64,000 nucleotides of DNA from Paralithodes platypus (taxonomy: Eukaryota > Arthropoda > Malacostraca > Decapoda > Lithodidae): assembly GCA_032716605.1 (NCBI GenBank), contig CM064502.1:54928368-54992367 (forward strand), given 5' to 3'. The position numbers and the translations under genes were made by a program. This document shows positions 55,021 to 64,000 of the stretch, one piece after another. The notes beneath the pieces are model-generated. The model was not told the origin of the DNA and did not search any database. It saw only the letters and a list, made by a program, of their open reading frames with translations. How positions within the stretch are numbered: the first letter of the stretch is position 1; every line of letters starts with the position of its first letter.

Positions 55021-57298
55021 TGAAATAATGGAAAAGCAAGCACCACCACCAAGCAATTTTGCTCCTATGACCACCAAACCTCAAGGCCACAAGGTAACAA
55101 CTCCTAGCCCAACAAAAGGCACCCAAGATACTACCATCGGGATGACATGTCCCCCAACACCAAGAAACAACTTATCCATCACCATAAGTGAAATAACAGG
55201 GAAACAGTTAACCAAGCATTCACCACCACCAAACAGTTTTCCCTCTCATCCTACCACACTTCCTCACCACAGTGGAAGAATGGGAAACAGTGGCCGAGTA
55301 GAGGAAAGAGCCGGGAACGAAAGGACATGGCTGAGCTTCCCGCCACACCGCCAGGAGATGCATCGTAGGCTGAGCTTCCCGCCACACCGCCAGGAGACGC
55401 ATCGTAGGCGGAGCTTCCTACCACACCGCCAGGGGAAAAACAACTCAAGGTCACCTCCCTGTACCAACAATGATATATCCTACAAACCCGGAACACGAAT
55501 TGCTACCATCAATATGACACGTCCTCTAACACCAGAAGAGGACTTACTCATCACCATCAACAATTCCAAAGTCCAGGAAAATAAAAGCAAGAAACGGAAA
55601 AGACGAAATTCTCCCACTAACCCTCAACTCAACAAGGGCACAACCCCCAGCCCAGACAAACGTGCTCGAACCATTACCTACAAGAGGGTCTGTCCTCCAA
55701 CACCAGGAAAGGACATAGTCATCAACCGAGACAATGCCAAAGCACCAAGAAAGGAAAGAAGCGAGAAAGACAGGCGACACCAAGAATGGCGCCATCAAAA
55801 CCGTACCTACCCTCGCCCTCGTTGCCCACCTCCGGGACAAAGGAAGCCGAGAAGTAGGGTCCAGACAGCCCACCCCAACTCAAAGCCACAGGGAATTAAT
55901 CACCACAAGATACTGGCTGCCAGGTGCCTTTCTGTCACCTAATCACTCCACCGACCTGGCAAGGTAAAAAGGGAGATATATACTCCCGCCGATTTTCATT
56001 TAAGTATCTCAATTTAGAGCTGTTTCTTGTGGTCAATGGGCGTACGGACAGCTTGAAGATTGAGGGCTCAGTTGAAGAATTGTTCTTGTGGTCGATGGAC
56101 GGAAAAACAATTGCGATACTGAAGTCACTCACCAATAATAATTGTTTGAAGTGGGTATCAACAAGGCTGGTTTATTAGACTCTTTGAAGGAAGCTAACTA
56201 ATATCCTCCCCTACCCCAACCCCGGCGCTGTTGTGGATATAAGTACGCTACCGAAGGGATAGTAGCTTTATCCGGGATAGACCAAACCGCAAGAAACTCA
56301 TCAACCCTCAGTTCTGCATCAAAGTTCTTTCAAAGACCAGAGTAGTCAGTTCACTCCTGCGTTAACTCGATTCTATTTTACCTTTGCGATGACTAGGTAG
56401 ATAGTATTCAAGGTCCCAATTCAAGAACTCTAGTAAAATTGTGCTAACCCAGTTACGACAGGACAACCCCCCCACGGCCAACGCATCTACCGAAGATTGG
56501 ATTACTTATTCTACACATCTAAAGTGAAGTTGTTATACCTATAAGTTATAGAGGATCTAACTGTGGAAAGAATATATACTTAGTGTCTTCTCAGAGAAAG
56601 AGTATACAAGGATCAAAAAGTGGAAAGTAGTCAAAATATATCTACCGGGTATATATAAAGAAGTATTCTAGAAACATCGGATACTACGAGCTTATGCAAA
56701 AAGCGAGAGAAAGGAAGTACTGTACTAGTGAAACCCAAATAAATCAAGGAAGTACTGATAATAATTCTGGTAAAACAAATAACAAATAAATTCAAGTTAA
56801 CTTATGCGTAAGCACCACAGTGAATTAACACAGAGAAAATAATTACGTTCAGCTTCCAATCCAGAATAACTCTACGCAGGTAAAAAACAAAAGTTCACAT
56901 ATATATAATTACTACGTAGCCTTTCTAAGCACAAGTGTAAATCCTCGATTGAAAGGAGTGCTATTCTTATCTCTGAAATAAATACAGGACAAGTGTAATC
57001 TTTCAATTAGAAAGCGGTCCCCCATACTCACTTAGATATTACATAGAATAATCCAGTCTTACGAGTCAGACGTAGTGGAGCCTCGTTCGTGCATCTATTA
57101 TTGTTGTTCTTGACCATTTTGTTCTAGCCTTACGTATGCAAATATTTTTGTGCCAATAAATGTAATATGAATGCACGTCTTGTGATAATTATCCTCTATT
57201 TTCTTTCTGTGTCTGTGGTAAAACAATATTGACTTCTCCAGTTAGGAAGAACCCACTTAATCAAACCAATCAAACCCCAGTAAAAACCTGGCATAACA
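55021..57298 (+). mobile_element. 2278-bp TG...CA insertion, probable solo LTR
   Basis: It begins TGAAATAATGG and ends TGGCATAACA, flanked by TTTAC (55016-55020) and ATTAC (57299-57303), a 5-bp target duplication with one mismatch. A TATA box (TATATATAAAG, 56650-56660) and a polyadenylation signal (AATAAA, 57155-57160) are spaced as in U3-R-U5, with a short U5. No second LTR, primer-binding site or pol is seen, so it is read as a solo LTR. Orientation follows the TATA and AATAAA. Family unknown. Confidence 0.65.
55028..55942 (+). CDS. 304-aa repeat-rich orphan protein inside the LTR-like element
   Basis: I do not recognise this protein. It starts 7 bp inside the element. It is Pro/Arg/Lys/Ser-rich and contains two internal repeat types: LSFPPHRQE.HRR, two good copies plus a third variant (about residues 102-136), and a module reading CPPTP..DL.I.I, seen near residues 41, 165 and 222 (PTPRNNLSITI, LTPEEDLLITI, PTPGKDIVINR). 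Cluster KSKKRKRR looks like a nuclear-localisation signal. There is no signal peptide or membrane segment. It could be a real LTR-encoded accessory product or a fortuitous open frame maintained by repetition. Confidence 0.45.
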   Translation: MEKQAPPPSNFAPMTTKPQGHKVTTPSPTKGTQDTTIGMTCPPTPRNNLSITISEITGKQLTKHSPPPNSFPSHPTTLPHHSGRMGNSGRVEERAGNERTWLSFPPHRQEMHRRLSFPPHRQETHRRRSFLPHRQGKNNSRSPPCTNNDISYKPGTRIATINMTRPLTPEEDLLITINNSKVQENKSKKRKRRNSPTNPQLNKGTTPSPDKRARTITYKRVCPPTPGKDIVINRDNAKAPRKERSEKDRRHQEWRHQNRTYPRPRCPPPGQRKPRSRVQTAHPNSKPQGINHHKILAARCLSVT

Positions 57299-57454
57299 AT
57301 TACACTATCAAGACAAAGCTGTCAGTGGGACAGTAACTTGTTGTTGATAATGCCGAGGTCCTAATTACATGATTGCATGGTAGTGGTGTACAGATATGTG
57401 GATATTAAAAGTTTTTTTATTTTCAAAGTTAAATTTCCAATAAATTTAAAAGCA

Positions 57455-57520
57455 TTTTTCCACATAAAGATTTTGTTTAGTGTGATGTCGTTTTGATAGT
57501 TTTTAATTTTAATGAGTTCG
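57455..57520 (+). repeat. Module M fragment
   Basis: GCATTTTTCCACATAAAGATTTTGTTTAG and the following AGTTTTTAATTTTAAT match the ends of module M. Nearby 57580-57740 shows relics of the piggyBac-like and F families. Confidence 0.45.
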
Positions 57521-57814
57521 TTATATTAATTTGAACAGTAACTTTAGAATTAGCTTTAAAGTTTTATATGTTAACCCTTTGAGTACCAGCGACGCTTGTT
57601 ATATTTTTTTCTAGCTGTATTTACACAACGAAAAGGAGCTAAAGGTCTTAAAATCGCCAAACTAAAGGGCCGAACATCTTAAAATCTAAAACTAATGGTG
57701 CTAAACACGAGGGAGAAGGCGACCATAAAAACCAAGCATTACCTCATTAAGCTATCATGTCATAGCATACAAATTAAACTAATTCATTAGTCTTATCTTA
57801 AATCAAAGAACCTA

Positions 57815-58090
57815 CAAGTGAGGCAGCTCTTAACAGGGCTGCCTGGAGCGCCGCCATTAGGACGTGAGACCAGAACCGCGCTTAGTGTGGAGCGTTTGGT
57901 CTTTAAATTTATGTATGTATGTATGTATGGACCTTGGTGATCCCTGGTCTCTGGGTCTTCTCCTGGGTGACCTAGATGTGTGTGAATTTGTGTTTTGTGT
58001 GTTCATTGTTTTGTGTGTTCTGTTGTGTTGTGTTGTCCCTATTCGGGCTCTGTCTTGAGTCGGCCACACCATCTACACCAGTCAGGGCGG
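57815..58090 (+). repeat. Two abutting SINE-type repeats
   Basis: 57815-57930: GTGAGGCAGCTCTTAACAGGGCTGCCTGGAG ... TATGTATGTATGTATG tail, also seen at 3070-3150 and 18180-18260. 57930-58080: GGTCTCTGGGTCTTCTCCTGGGTGACCTAGATG ... GGGCTCTGTCTTGAGTCGGCCAC, also at 59910-60020. Open frames here are repeat-derived. Confidence 0.6.
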
Positions 58091-58859
58091 TTATTACCAC
58101 CTGAAAAAACAAGTATAACATCAACATCATCCCAATAACCACTAACTTATTTCTATACACAGTAAAATGTTCAGAATTGGATCTGCAGGATCATATTATT
58201 CACCAAATATAAAAAGGTTCATCATCTATATTATCTTAACTATTTTTTATCTTAAGCCCTCTGAACGTTGGTCCCTACATGCAGAGGGCATTTGGTCTGT
58301 AGATTTCTCTTACTACTGTATTTTTAAAATGTAAGGATTTTAAAGTGGGAATATCCCACATTTGTCATATAACAAAATGAATACCGTAGCAATTTTAATT
58401 AATTCTATATGACAAGATAGGGTTGTATAGCTTATACTGGTAAAAGTAATTATGATATTCATTGTCAGACGCCTTGATCCCCAAGGAGGTGGCTATGACA
58501 GAACGGGGTGTTACTTATTACAATAAGCTATAAACTTTAAATGTTTTTTATTATCATTTTGCTAAATCTTCAATGCGTTCTTTCCGCATGGTGATTTTGA
58601 TGGGTTCTTTTGGGTTGTATATCGTAGGCTTGTGCATAAACCTTTAACGGTCGTGATAGTGTAATGGTTAGTGCGCAGAATTTTAGGTTCAAAACCATGG
58701 AGCACCACATGTATTCATCGTTTCATTAATTAGGTTTATTTGTAAGTTAATTGGTGGGTTGGTGACATGAATTTATATTGTGCACTTTCTGTTTTGGTTT
58801 GTTTGTTTTGCAAATTATACTGTACATTATAATAGTGTTATCATCTAACATTTAAGTTA

Positions 58860-59036
58860 CAAGTGTCCCTCGATTTACGATGGGTTACATTTCTTAAAAC
58901 CCGATCTTATATGGAAAAAATCCTATAGCGAACCCTAATATAAATGGGGATGCATTCTCGGACCAGCCAAAACCCAAACACCTAAAAACCTATAATGATA
59001 TCGTAAATCGGGGCATCGGATAGTGAGGGAGACCTG
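58860..59036. mobile_element. pogo/Tigger-like MITE
   Basis: Ends CAAGTGTCCCTCGATTTACGA and, inverted, CAGGTCTCCCTCACTATCCGA, each next to a TA target dinucleotide. 177 bp, non-coding. Superfamily by inference from TA target and end sequence. Confidence 0.55.
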
Positions 59037-59102
59037 TACCATTCTCTACTTGTGGGGCGACTCCCTCATAGACGACAACAGAGGAGACTTGATCGACCAT
59101 AA

Positions 59103-59478
59103 CCCCTGTACCGGGGACGCATTTTTAACTTTATTCTGGCTACTAATAGACAATTTTATTGTTTAAAAAGGGCCTCCAGCAAATAACAGGTTTCGAACAA
59201 TCTCACTTATCCTTTTTTACTTTTACTTTTCCCGGGCGTTTCCGCACCCTCCTCAGCTCCCCGCCATGGAGTGGCTTCGGTCACCCAGGCTTTATTGTGG
59301 TCGGCAGGGAGGGTTCTGTGGGGGCGCTCGGTTATGGCCTTGGCCTTGCTCGGGGCCTTGGGGCTGTTCGGCCAGGCAGCTTGGGGAACAACAACTACCA
59401 CAGATCCTTCTTAAGCTGCACAAAATTGTCTAAATATAGCTAGAATAATATTAAAAAGACGCTGCGGTACAGAAGGGG
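59103..59478. mobile_element. piggyBac-like MITE with a nested SINE
   Basis: Ends CCCCTGTACCGGGGACGC and CCCCTTCTGTACCGCAGCG. The copy at 62195-62407 runs uninterrupted across the point where this one holds a SINE (about 59228-59395). Confidence 0.65.
59228..59395 (+). repeat. SINE (GGGCGTTTCC...GCTTGGGGAACAACAA)
   Basis: GGGCGTTTCCGCACCCTCCTCAGC, GAGTGGCTTCGGTCACCCAGG, CTGTTCGGCCAGGCAGCTTGGGG and a CAA tail. Full relatives at 60780-61077 and, inverted, at 63950-64000. Open frames over it are not genes. Confidence 0.65.
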
Positions 59479-59644
59479 ATAAGTATAACTACACTTCATT
59501 GCAATGTGGTGGTTTTGTGTTCGATTATTTCAATATCATATTTTACTAAAGCGTTATTTCCACATCGCGATTTTGGCAAGTTCTTTTGTCTTTATATCAT
59601 GTCGTCCCTGTTTTGGTTTGTAAATTTGTAAGTTTTACATTAGA

Positions 59645-59860
59645 AGTTCTCAGCTTCACAGAATTCGCCACCAACGCTGTGTCATCAGCAAACAGCAATT
59701 GATTCAACTCCAAATCCCCACCATTCTTTCCTACTAAACCCAATCATCTACCCGCAGTTCTCATTTTTATGTCCCTCAGCACACCATTCGTAAATACATT
59801 AAACATCCACGGTGACATTACATAATCTTGTTGCTGCGTGTCTGTCTGCTGAGACCGGAA
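59645..59860 (-). pseudogene. LINE reverse-transcriptase fragment
   Basis: The minus strand encodes QDYVMSPWMFNVFTNGVLRDI and, further on in the fragment, LNQLLFADDTALVANSV, the RT motif B-C region with an intact ADD active-site triad. It is only about 215 bp long and ends abruptly. Confidence 0.7.
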
Positions 59861-60081
59861 CCTCTCCGGGAGGTCTAGGAGTCTTTTGTTGGAGAACCCA
59901 AATGGGCCAAGGTCTCTGGGTCTTCTCCTGGGCAACCTAGATGTGTAATGTTATTTCTGTGTGTTGTTGTTGTTTTTTTATCCCTGTTCGGGCTCTGTCT
60001 CGTGTCGGCCACCTCCAGCTATGGGGTATGAGCCTGAGTATATACATACATGGATTCTTAATAATACAAAATGCAACTTAC

Positions 60082-60118
60082 CAGTATATGCGAGTGGTTT
60101 TCCATTCTCTTCTGCAAG
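60082..60118 (-). other. Exon-like segment 1 (minus strand)
   Basis: Acceptor AATAG at 60119 side, donor ACTG|GTAAGTTG. 37 nt, frame LAEENGKPLAYT plus one base. Its phase follows on from the segment at 61102-61160. Confidence 0.3.
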
Positions 60119-60199
60119 CTATTCCCTCTAGTCAAACTGTAAAATAGAAGTATAAATGTAGCTTTTTTATAGTAAAAATAGTCTTAAATGATAAATAAA

Positions 60200-60260
60200 T
60201 CTAATCAGATATGGATCAATCAGTCACTTAGTCATGCTGGGGGATCACTAGGTCATCACT
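60200..60260 (-). repeat. Conserved intronic block, copy 1 of 4
   Basis: GGATCAATCAGTCAC...GGGGGATCAC(T)..GTCATCA recurs at 61253, 62135 and 63713, each a short way upstream (minus strand) of an exon-like segment except this first one. Confidence 0.7.
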
Positions 60261-60779
60261 ATCAAAGTATGTATGTAGTCCACTGCAAAATTTATATACT
60301 AAAGTAAAGCCAAATAAGTAATACTATCTACAGTATATCTAATTTCAATATACACTTGGTCATCATACAATACTGTATTTATAATGTAAAACTTGCAAAA
60401 TAAACACACCAAAGCTGGGACGACACAAGATAAAGGCAAATAAACTGATCAAAATCGATGTGGAAATTACGCTTAATAAAATAATATTTTGAATGTACTG
60501 AATTTCGGTGTGAGCATCCTAGGTTCGAATCCCTGGACTGCCACATGTATTTGTTGATTTCATTAATTGAGTTTAGGAGTAAAGTCGGTTGGTGGAGGTA
60601 ACATAATAATTAAAGAACACAATCTACCACAGAAACTAACAAATTGTTAACACTGGTGATGGGCTGGTCTATCAGAGTGAGAACTGAGCGATCTCTGCCA
60701 TACCCATAGCTTACTCTGACTGTTCCTTTTACTTTTATATTTTCTAGATCTCAAGTGACGGCGTCTCTTCCGTGGATTG

Positions 60780-61077
60780 ACCTCCCAGTCTACCTAGATT
60801 GGAAGCCAAAGCGTCACATTTTTTTCCTTTGCCCCTCAACTTTCTCTTCATAATTGCTGAGGGGCACAGGGCCCTGGGTGGGGCTTTGGTTTCCTGGGCG
60901 TTTCCTCACCCTCCTCAGCTCCCAGCCATGGAGTGGCTTCGGTCACCCAGGCTTTATTGTGGTCGGCAGTGAGGGTTCTGTGGGGGCGCACGGTTATGGC
61001 CTTGGCCTTGCTTGGGGCCTTGGGGCTGTTCGGCCAGGCAGCTTGGGGAACAACAACAACAACAACAACAACAAATT
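60780..61077 (+). repeat. SINE with CAA-repeat tail
   Basis: GCTGAGGGGCACAGGGCCCTGGG, GGGCGTTTCCTCACCCTCCTCAGC, GAGTGGCTTCGGTCACCC, GGCAGCTTGGGG and a CAA tail (61050-61075). Best-preserved copy of the family. Confidence 0.65.
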
Positions 61078-61101
61078 GTTAACAAGATAAAATCAACTTA
61101 C

Positions 61102-61160
61102 CTCAAAGTTACTGGTATCTTGCTCAACCATCCTCAAGTGATTACTCCACTTTTGCCAAC
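61102..61160 (-). other. Exon-like segment 2 (minus strand)
   Basis: Acceptor ATTGACAG|GTTGG, donor TTTGAG|GTAAGTTG. 59 nt, open as two bases plus WQKWSNHLRMVEQDTSNFE, ending in phase 0. Confidence 0.35.
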
Positions 61161-61389
61161 CTGTCAATGAAAGTATAAACTTGAGTCCTTTAACTGCATT
61201 ATGGGAACAAGTAGGCTACAGTATATACGGGATGTTAGAATATATCATCAGCTACGGATCAATCAGTCACATGTTCGTGTTGGGGGATCACTTTGTCATC
61301 AGGACTAATATAATTTCAAAGACAGAGGTAAACTAAAAAATATATTGCTCAAAAAGGGTAAAAACAATGTACTCAATAATTAAAAAAAA

Positions 61390-61870
61390 AAATTCATAAG
61401 ACTCCAAAAATTGGATGGGCTAGTGATAAATAGTTGTCTCCACTCCAGGCTGTCAAATCGGGACAATATAGTTTTATGACTGGAATCTGGAGCAGAGGAC
61501 CACTGGTTCCTATCTTAAGAAAATTCCTGTGCTTGGTATGCTTCCAGCCAGGGCCCCACTGGGGTAAATAAAATAGCAAAACAGTGGCTGTTCGGGCAGG
61601 CAGCTTGGGGAACGACGACAACAACAGTGGTGGAACTGCCATCCGGGTAAGGGACTGCTCTGGGTCTGCTCCTTCAGTGTTAATAGTCATAATCCACTTA
61701 GTGGAAAAGGCACTGTGGAGTGGGTCAGTGGGGGCATGTCTTGGTACCTGAAGGCAGTTTCTGCCATGGCCATCCCTTTTGGGGCACTTCCTCTGGAAGC
61801 GATGCATTAGATTGATGATGATGAATATGAGGAAGGTATCATCTGGGGGCTTTTCACCATCACCAAGCAT
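61390..61870. other. Unassigned, with a partial SINE at 61586-61625
   Basis: GGCTGTTCGGGCAGGCAGCTTGGGGAAC matches the end of the CAA-tailed SINE. A 158-codon minus frame over this region has no recognisable motif and I do not support it. Confidence 0.35.
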
Positions 61871-62001
61871 CCACTGTGTTTAATTTTCAGTTAAGTACCT
61901 TCTGTCCGAATTGAAGCAAAATCTTTAGCACCGGTGAAACGTAATAAACGGGCCTATCGCATTTTCCGGTTAAACAAATACATGTACTGCATACAACGTA
62001 C

Positions 62002-62063
62002 CTAAATTTTCACCTTGGAGTGTTTTATCCATCATAAACTGGTACCACTCCATTACTGCCAAC
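62002..62063 (-). other. Exon-like segment 3 (minus strand)
   Basis: Acceptor GATCAACAG|GTTGG, donor AATTTAG|GTACGTTG. 62 nt, open as one base, LAVMEWYQFMMDKTLQGENL, one base. Its end phase joins correctly to segment 2 (GGT codon across the junction). Confidence 0.35.
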
Positions 62064-62194
62064 CTGTTGATCAAAGTTTAATTAACGTCTGGATGTCAAC
62101 AATGCAAGAACTTAAATTAATAAAGAAATATCAGCTATGGATCAATCAGTCACGTGTTTGTGTTGGGGGATCACTTTGTCATCATAACTAATAG

Positions 62195-62407
62195 CCCCTT
62201 CTGTACCGGCGACGTCCTTTTAACTTCATTATGGCTGCTATTAGATGATTTTATTCAGTTTCAAAAGGGCCTCCAACAATTAACAGGCTTCGAACTATCT
62301 CGCCTATCCCTTTTGACAACCACAGATCCTTCTTAAACTATACAATATCGTCTAAATATACCGGTAGCTAGAATAAAATTAAAAAGGCGTTGCGGTACAG
62401 AAGAGGA
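62195..62407. mobile_element. piggyBac-like MITE, uninterrupted
   Basis: CCCCTTCTGTACCGGCGACGTCC ... GGCGTTGCGGTACAGAAGAGG. Same family as 39327-39535; the flanking TTAA sites are mutated. Confidence 0.65.
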
Positions 62408-62722
62408 TAAATAAATACTATAGGCACTAATTCGCTTCTACTATTTCAATTGTATAGCGGTAACCTTATGTAGCCGGGAGACCTGTGCTTATATCTCAAA
62501 AAATTTGGTAATGTTACAATATATTTTTACATTTTACATTCATAAATAGTCCACGAATTTACTAGATTAGGTTAGGTTTTGGTTAGGTTAAAGATATTGT
62601 TCAATGTTTCTTAGTAAATAGGCATCTAAAAAACAGTTCTCCCCGCTACACAGGATCTTGCCTTTCTAATTCATTGTATGTTTGATGCATTGATATTGTA
62701 CATTATACAGTTCTGTAATTAC

Positions 62723-62780
62723 CTTCCAGAAAGCAGTCCTCAACATCCAACCTTGTTCCCATTAGCAGTGGTGGTGGCAA
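62723..62780 (-). other. Possible further exon-like segment
   Basis: Donor CTGGAAG|GTAATT at 62722 side. Acceptor either CATACAAG (58 nt) or GGGAACAAG|GTTGG (35 nt, same start phase as segment 2). Weaker than the others. Confidence 0.2.
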
Positions 62781-62784
62781 CTTG

Positions 62785-62850
62785 TATGTCAGCTTAAGGG
62801 GAGCTGGGCCGGTTTTGATGGTCCCCCTTCTTCCTCGTGTTTACCCCCAT
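62785..62850. mobile_element. Family F MITE fragment
   Basis: CTTAAGGGGAGCTGGGCCGG...GTCCCCCTTC.TCCTCGTGTTTACCCCCAT, one terminus only. Confidence 0.5.
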
Positions 62851-63162
62851 GCCACACCTGAAACAGTAAGTACAGTATATTTATAATGTGTAAGCAATAT
62901 GTTAATGACTTAACACAACTTTTGAGTTTCAGAATTGGATCTGCAGGATCATTTGATTCACGGAAAAAAGTAAATATTCATCATAAGAATAAAATTTAAC
63001 TACAACCAGTAAGATGTATGAGCAGGCTAAATTAAAATGTAAATCTTTTATATACTCAGGCACAATACCCCATAGCTGGGGTGGCCGACTCTAGACAGAC
63101 TAGACAGAGTCCAAACGGGGGAAAAAACAAAAACAAAATATATAGGCTATATACTGTATATA

Positions 63163-63559
63163 CAGTAACAGTCCAATAATCCGACGACCGATAATTGGAA
63201 TCTCCCAATAGTCCGAATTTTTTTAAATGAGGCCAAATCCGAATTCACCCGATAGTCCGAATTTCAAAACGTCCCAAAGTGCCCTTTTTGAGGCATTAGG
63301 CCACCCAAAACCCACCCAAATAACACATAATGGTACACACACATATCATATGTTCATGAAATCACTTTAAAAGTTTATCATTATGTGTCATATTGGATAT
63401 ATAGCGTTATATTGTGCATATGCATAGCCTATATTGTGTTCAGGTTTTCGTCAGGCCATTAATACGCAGGTTCATAGGGGTAAATTCCAATAATCCGAAA
63501 AATTTGGTAATCGGAACGAGGCCCGGCCCCCTGCTATTCGGATTACAGGACTTTTACTG
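63163..63559. mobile_element. pogo/Tigger-like MITE
   Basis: Ends CAGTAACAGTCCAATAATCCG and, inverted, CAGTAAAAGTCCTGTAATCCG, with TA at 63161-63162 and 63560-63561. 397 bp; repeated AATAGTCCGAATT motifs inside; no ORF. It sits just beside exon-like segment 4. Confidence 0.75.
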
Positions 63560-63576
63560 TATAGCATACAACGTAC

Positions 63577-63638
63577 CTAAATTTTCAACGTGGAGTGTTT
63601 TATCCATTATAAACTGTCATCACTCCATGGCTGCCAAC
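63577..63638 (-). pseudogene. Exon-like segment 4, duplicate of segment 3 with stops
   Basis: 62 nt, same splice signals and length as 62002-62063, but the corresponding frame has two adjacent stops after LAAME. Probably a dead duplicate. Confidence 0.4.
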
Positions 63639-63819
63639 CTGTTGATGAAAATTCAATTAACTTCTGGATGACAACAATGTAAAAACTTAAATTATTGAAT
63701 AAATATCATCAGCTACGGATCAATCAGTCACGTCTTTGTGTTGGGGGATCACTTTGTCATCATAATAAACTAATACATATATACTATATACAGTATGTAT
63801 GTAGATATATACTCAGGCA

Positions 63820-64000
63820 CATACCCTATAGCTGGGGTTGGCCAACTTGAGACAGAGCCCGAACAGAAACAAAATTTAAAGTTCCAATTCTTAGGGTCCG
63901 GGACCACTTTCATGTTCCCTCGCCCCGTACTCTGTCTCGTCTAGTTGTTGTTGTTGTTGTTTTTCCCCAAGCTGCCTGGCCGAACAGCCCCAAGGCCCCG
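63820..64000. repeat. SINE-type repeats running off the window end
   Basis: CTCAGGCACATACCCTATAGCTGGGGTTGGCC, TTAGGGTCCGGGACCAC, a GTT microsatellite and the inverted CAA-tailed SINE (CCCCAAGCTGCCTGGCCGAACAGCC). Confidence 0.55.

Larger units (their letters stand above)
54955..57320 (-). repeat. tRNA-like unit (type B) split by the LTR-like insertion
   Basis: The left part CTCCAAGGATTCAAAC...CCGAAATTCCGAGCACTAACC ends at 55020 and the right part ACTATCAAGACAAAGC resumes at 57304. Together they equal the intact units at 20860 or 21657 (GCATTACACTATCAAGAC). Confidence 0.7.

Noticed and set aside
61394..61870. 158-codon minus-strand ORF
   Set aside because: Spans a SINE fragment and mixed repeats; no motif, and does not use the splice-like signals nearby.

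Overview
The window is animal nuclear DNA that is almost entirely mobile elements and repeats. It is AT-rich and introns are implied. It contains a GIY-YIG Penelope-like retroelement, an I-superfamily LINE, a Helitron and TTAA-type DNA transposons. One TATA box sits 32 bp upstream of an arthropod-type TCAGTC initiator. I read it as an arthropod, possibly a crustacean; that is an inference. No complete host protein gene is visible.

Layout. 1-2030 (- strand): 5' half of a Penelope-like element with the endonuclease ahead of the RT (Naiad type). 2031-19290: a giant, old palindrome with arms of 9.4 and 7.8 kb that meet at an A-run at 11444-11461. Its core is nested hairpins flanked by poly-C/poly-G minisatellites. 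Each arm carries a decayed LINE, tRNA-like units and many copies of a short unnamed repeat ('module M'). A 390-bp Helitron sits in the left arm only, and the right arm keeps the empty site. 19.3-36 kb: clusters of tRNA-like repeats, more module M, a 560-bp tandem array, LINE remnants and tandem duplications. 36.0-36.2 kb: a tRNA-derived SINE with target duplications, absent from the paralogous segment near 45 kb. 37-42 kb: a possible CpG-type promoter, a 26-bp minisatellite, TTAA MITEs, a foldback element and a head-to-head pair of Penelope 5' ends between AT tracts. 42.0 kb: an arthropod-like core promoter. 42.3-43.1 kb: a Kolobok-like MITE.

46.0-54.56 kb: a long I-superfamily LINE (ORF1 with zinc knuckles; ORF2 with endonuclease, RT, RNase H and a C-terminal CCHC). 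ORF1 is split by a 1679-bp TTAA element that carries a THAP domain and a second, opposed coding remnant. 55.0-57.3 kb: a 2278-bp TG...CA insertion read as a solo LTR, with a 304-codon repeat-rich ORF in its U3-like part. 57.8-64 kb: SINEs, pogo-like and piggyBac-like MITEs, an RT fragment, and a minus-strand series of duplicated exon-like segments with matching splice signals.

The elements do not form a pathway. They form a nested stratigraphy in which several insertions can be ordered from empty sites inside this same window.
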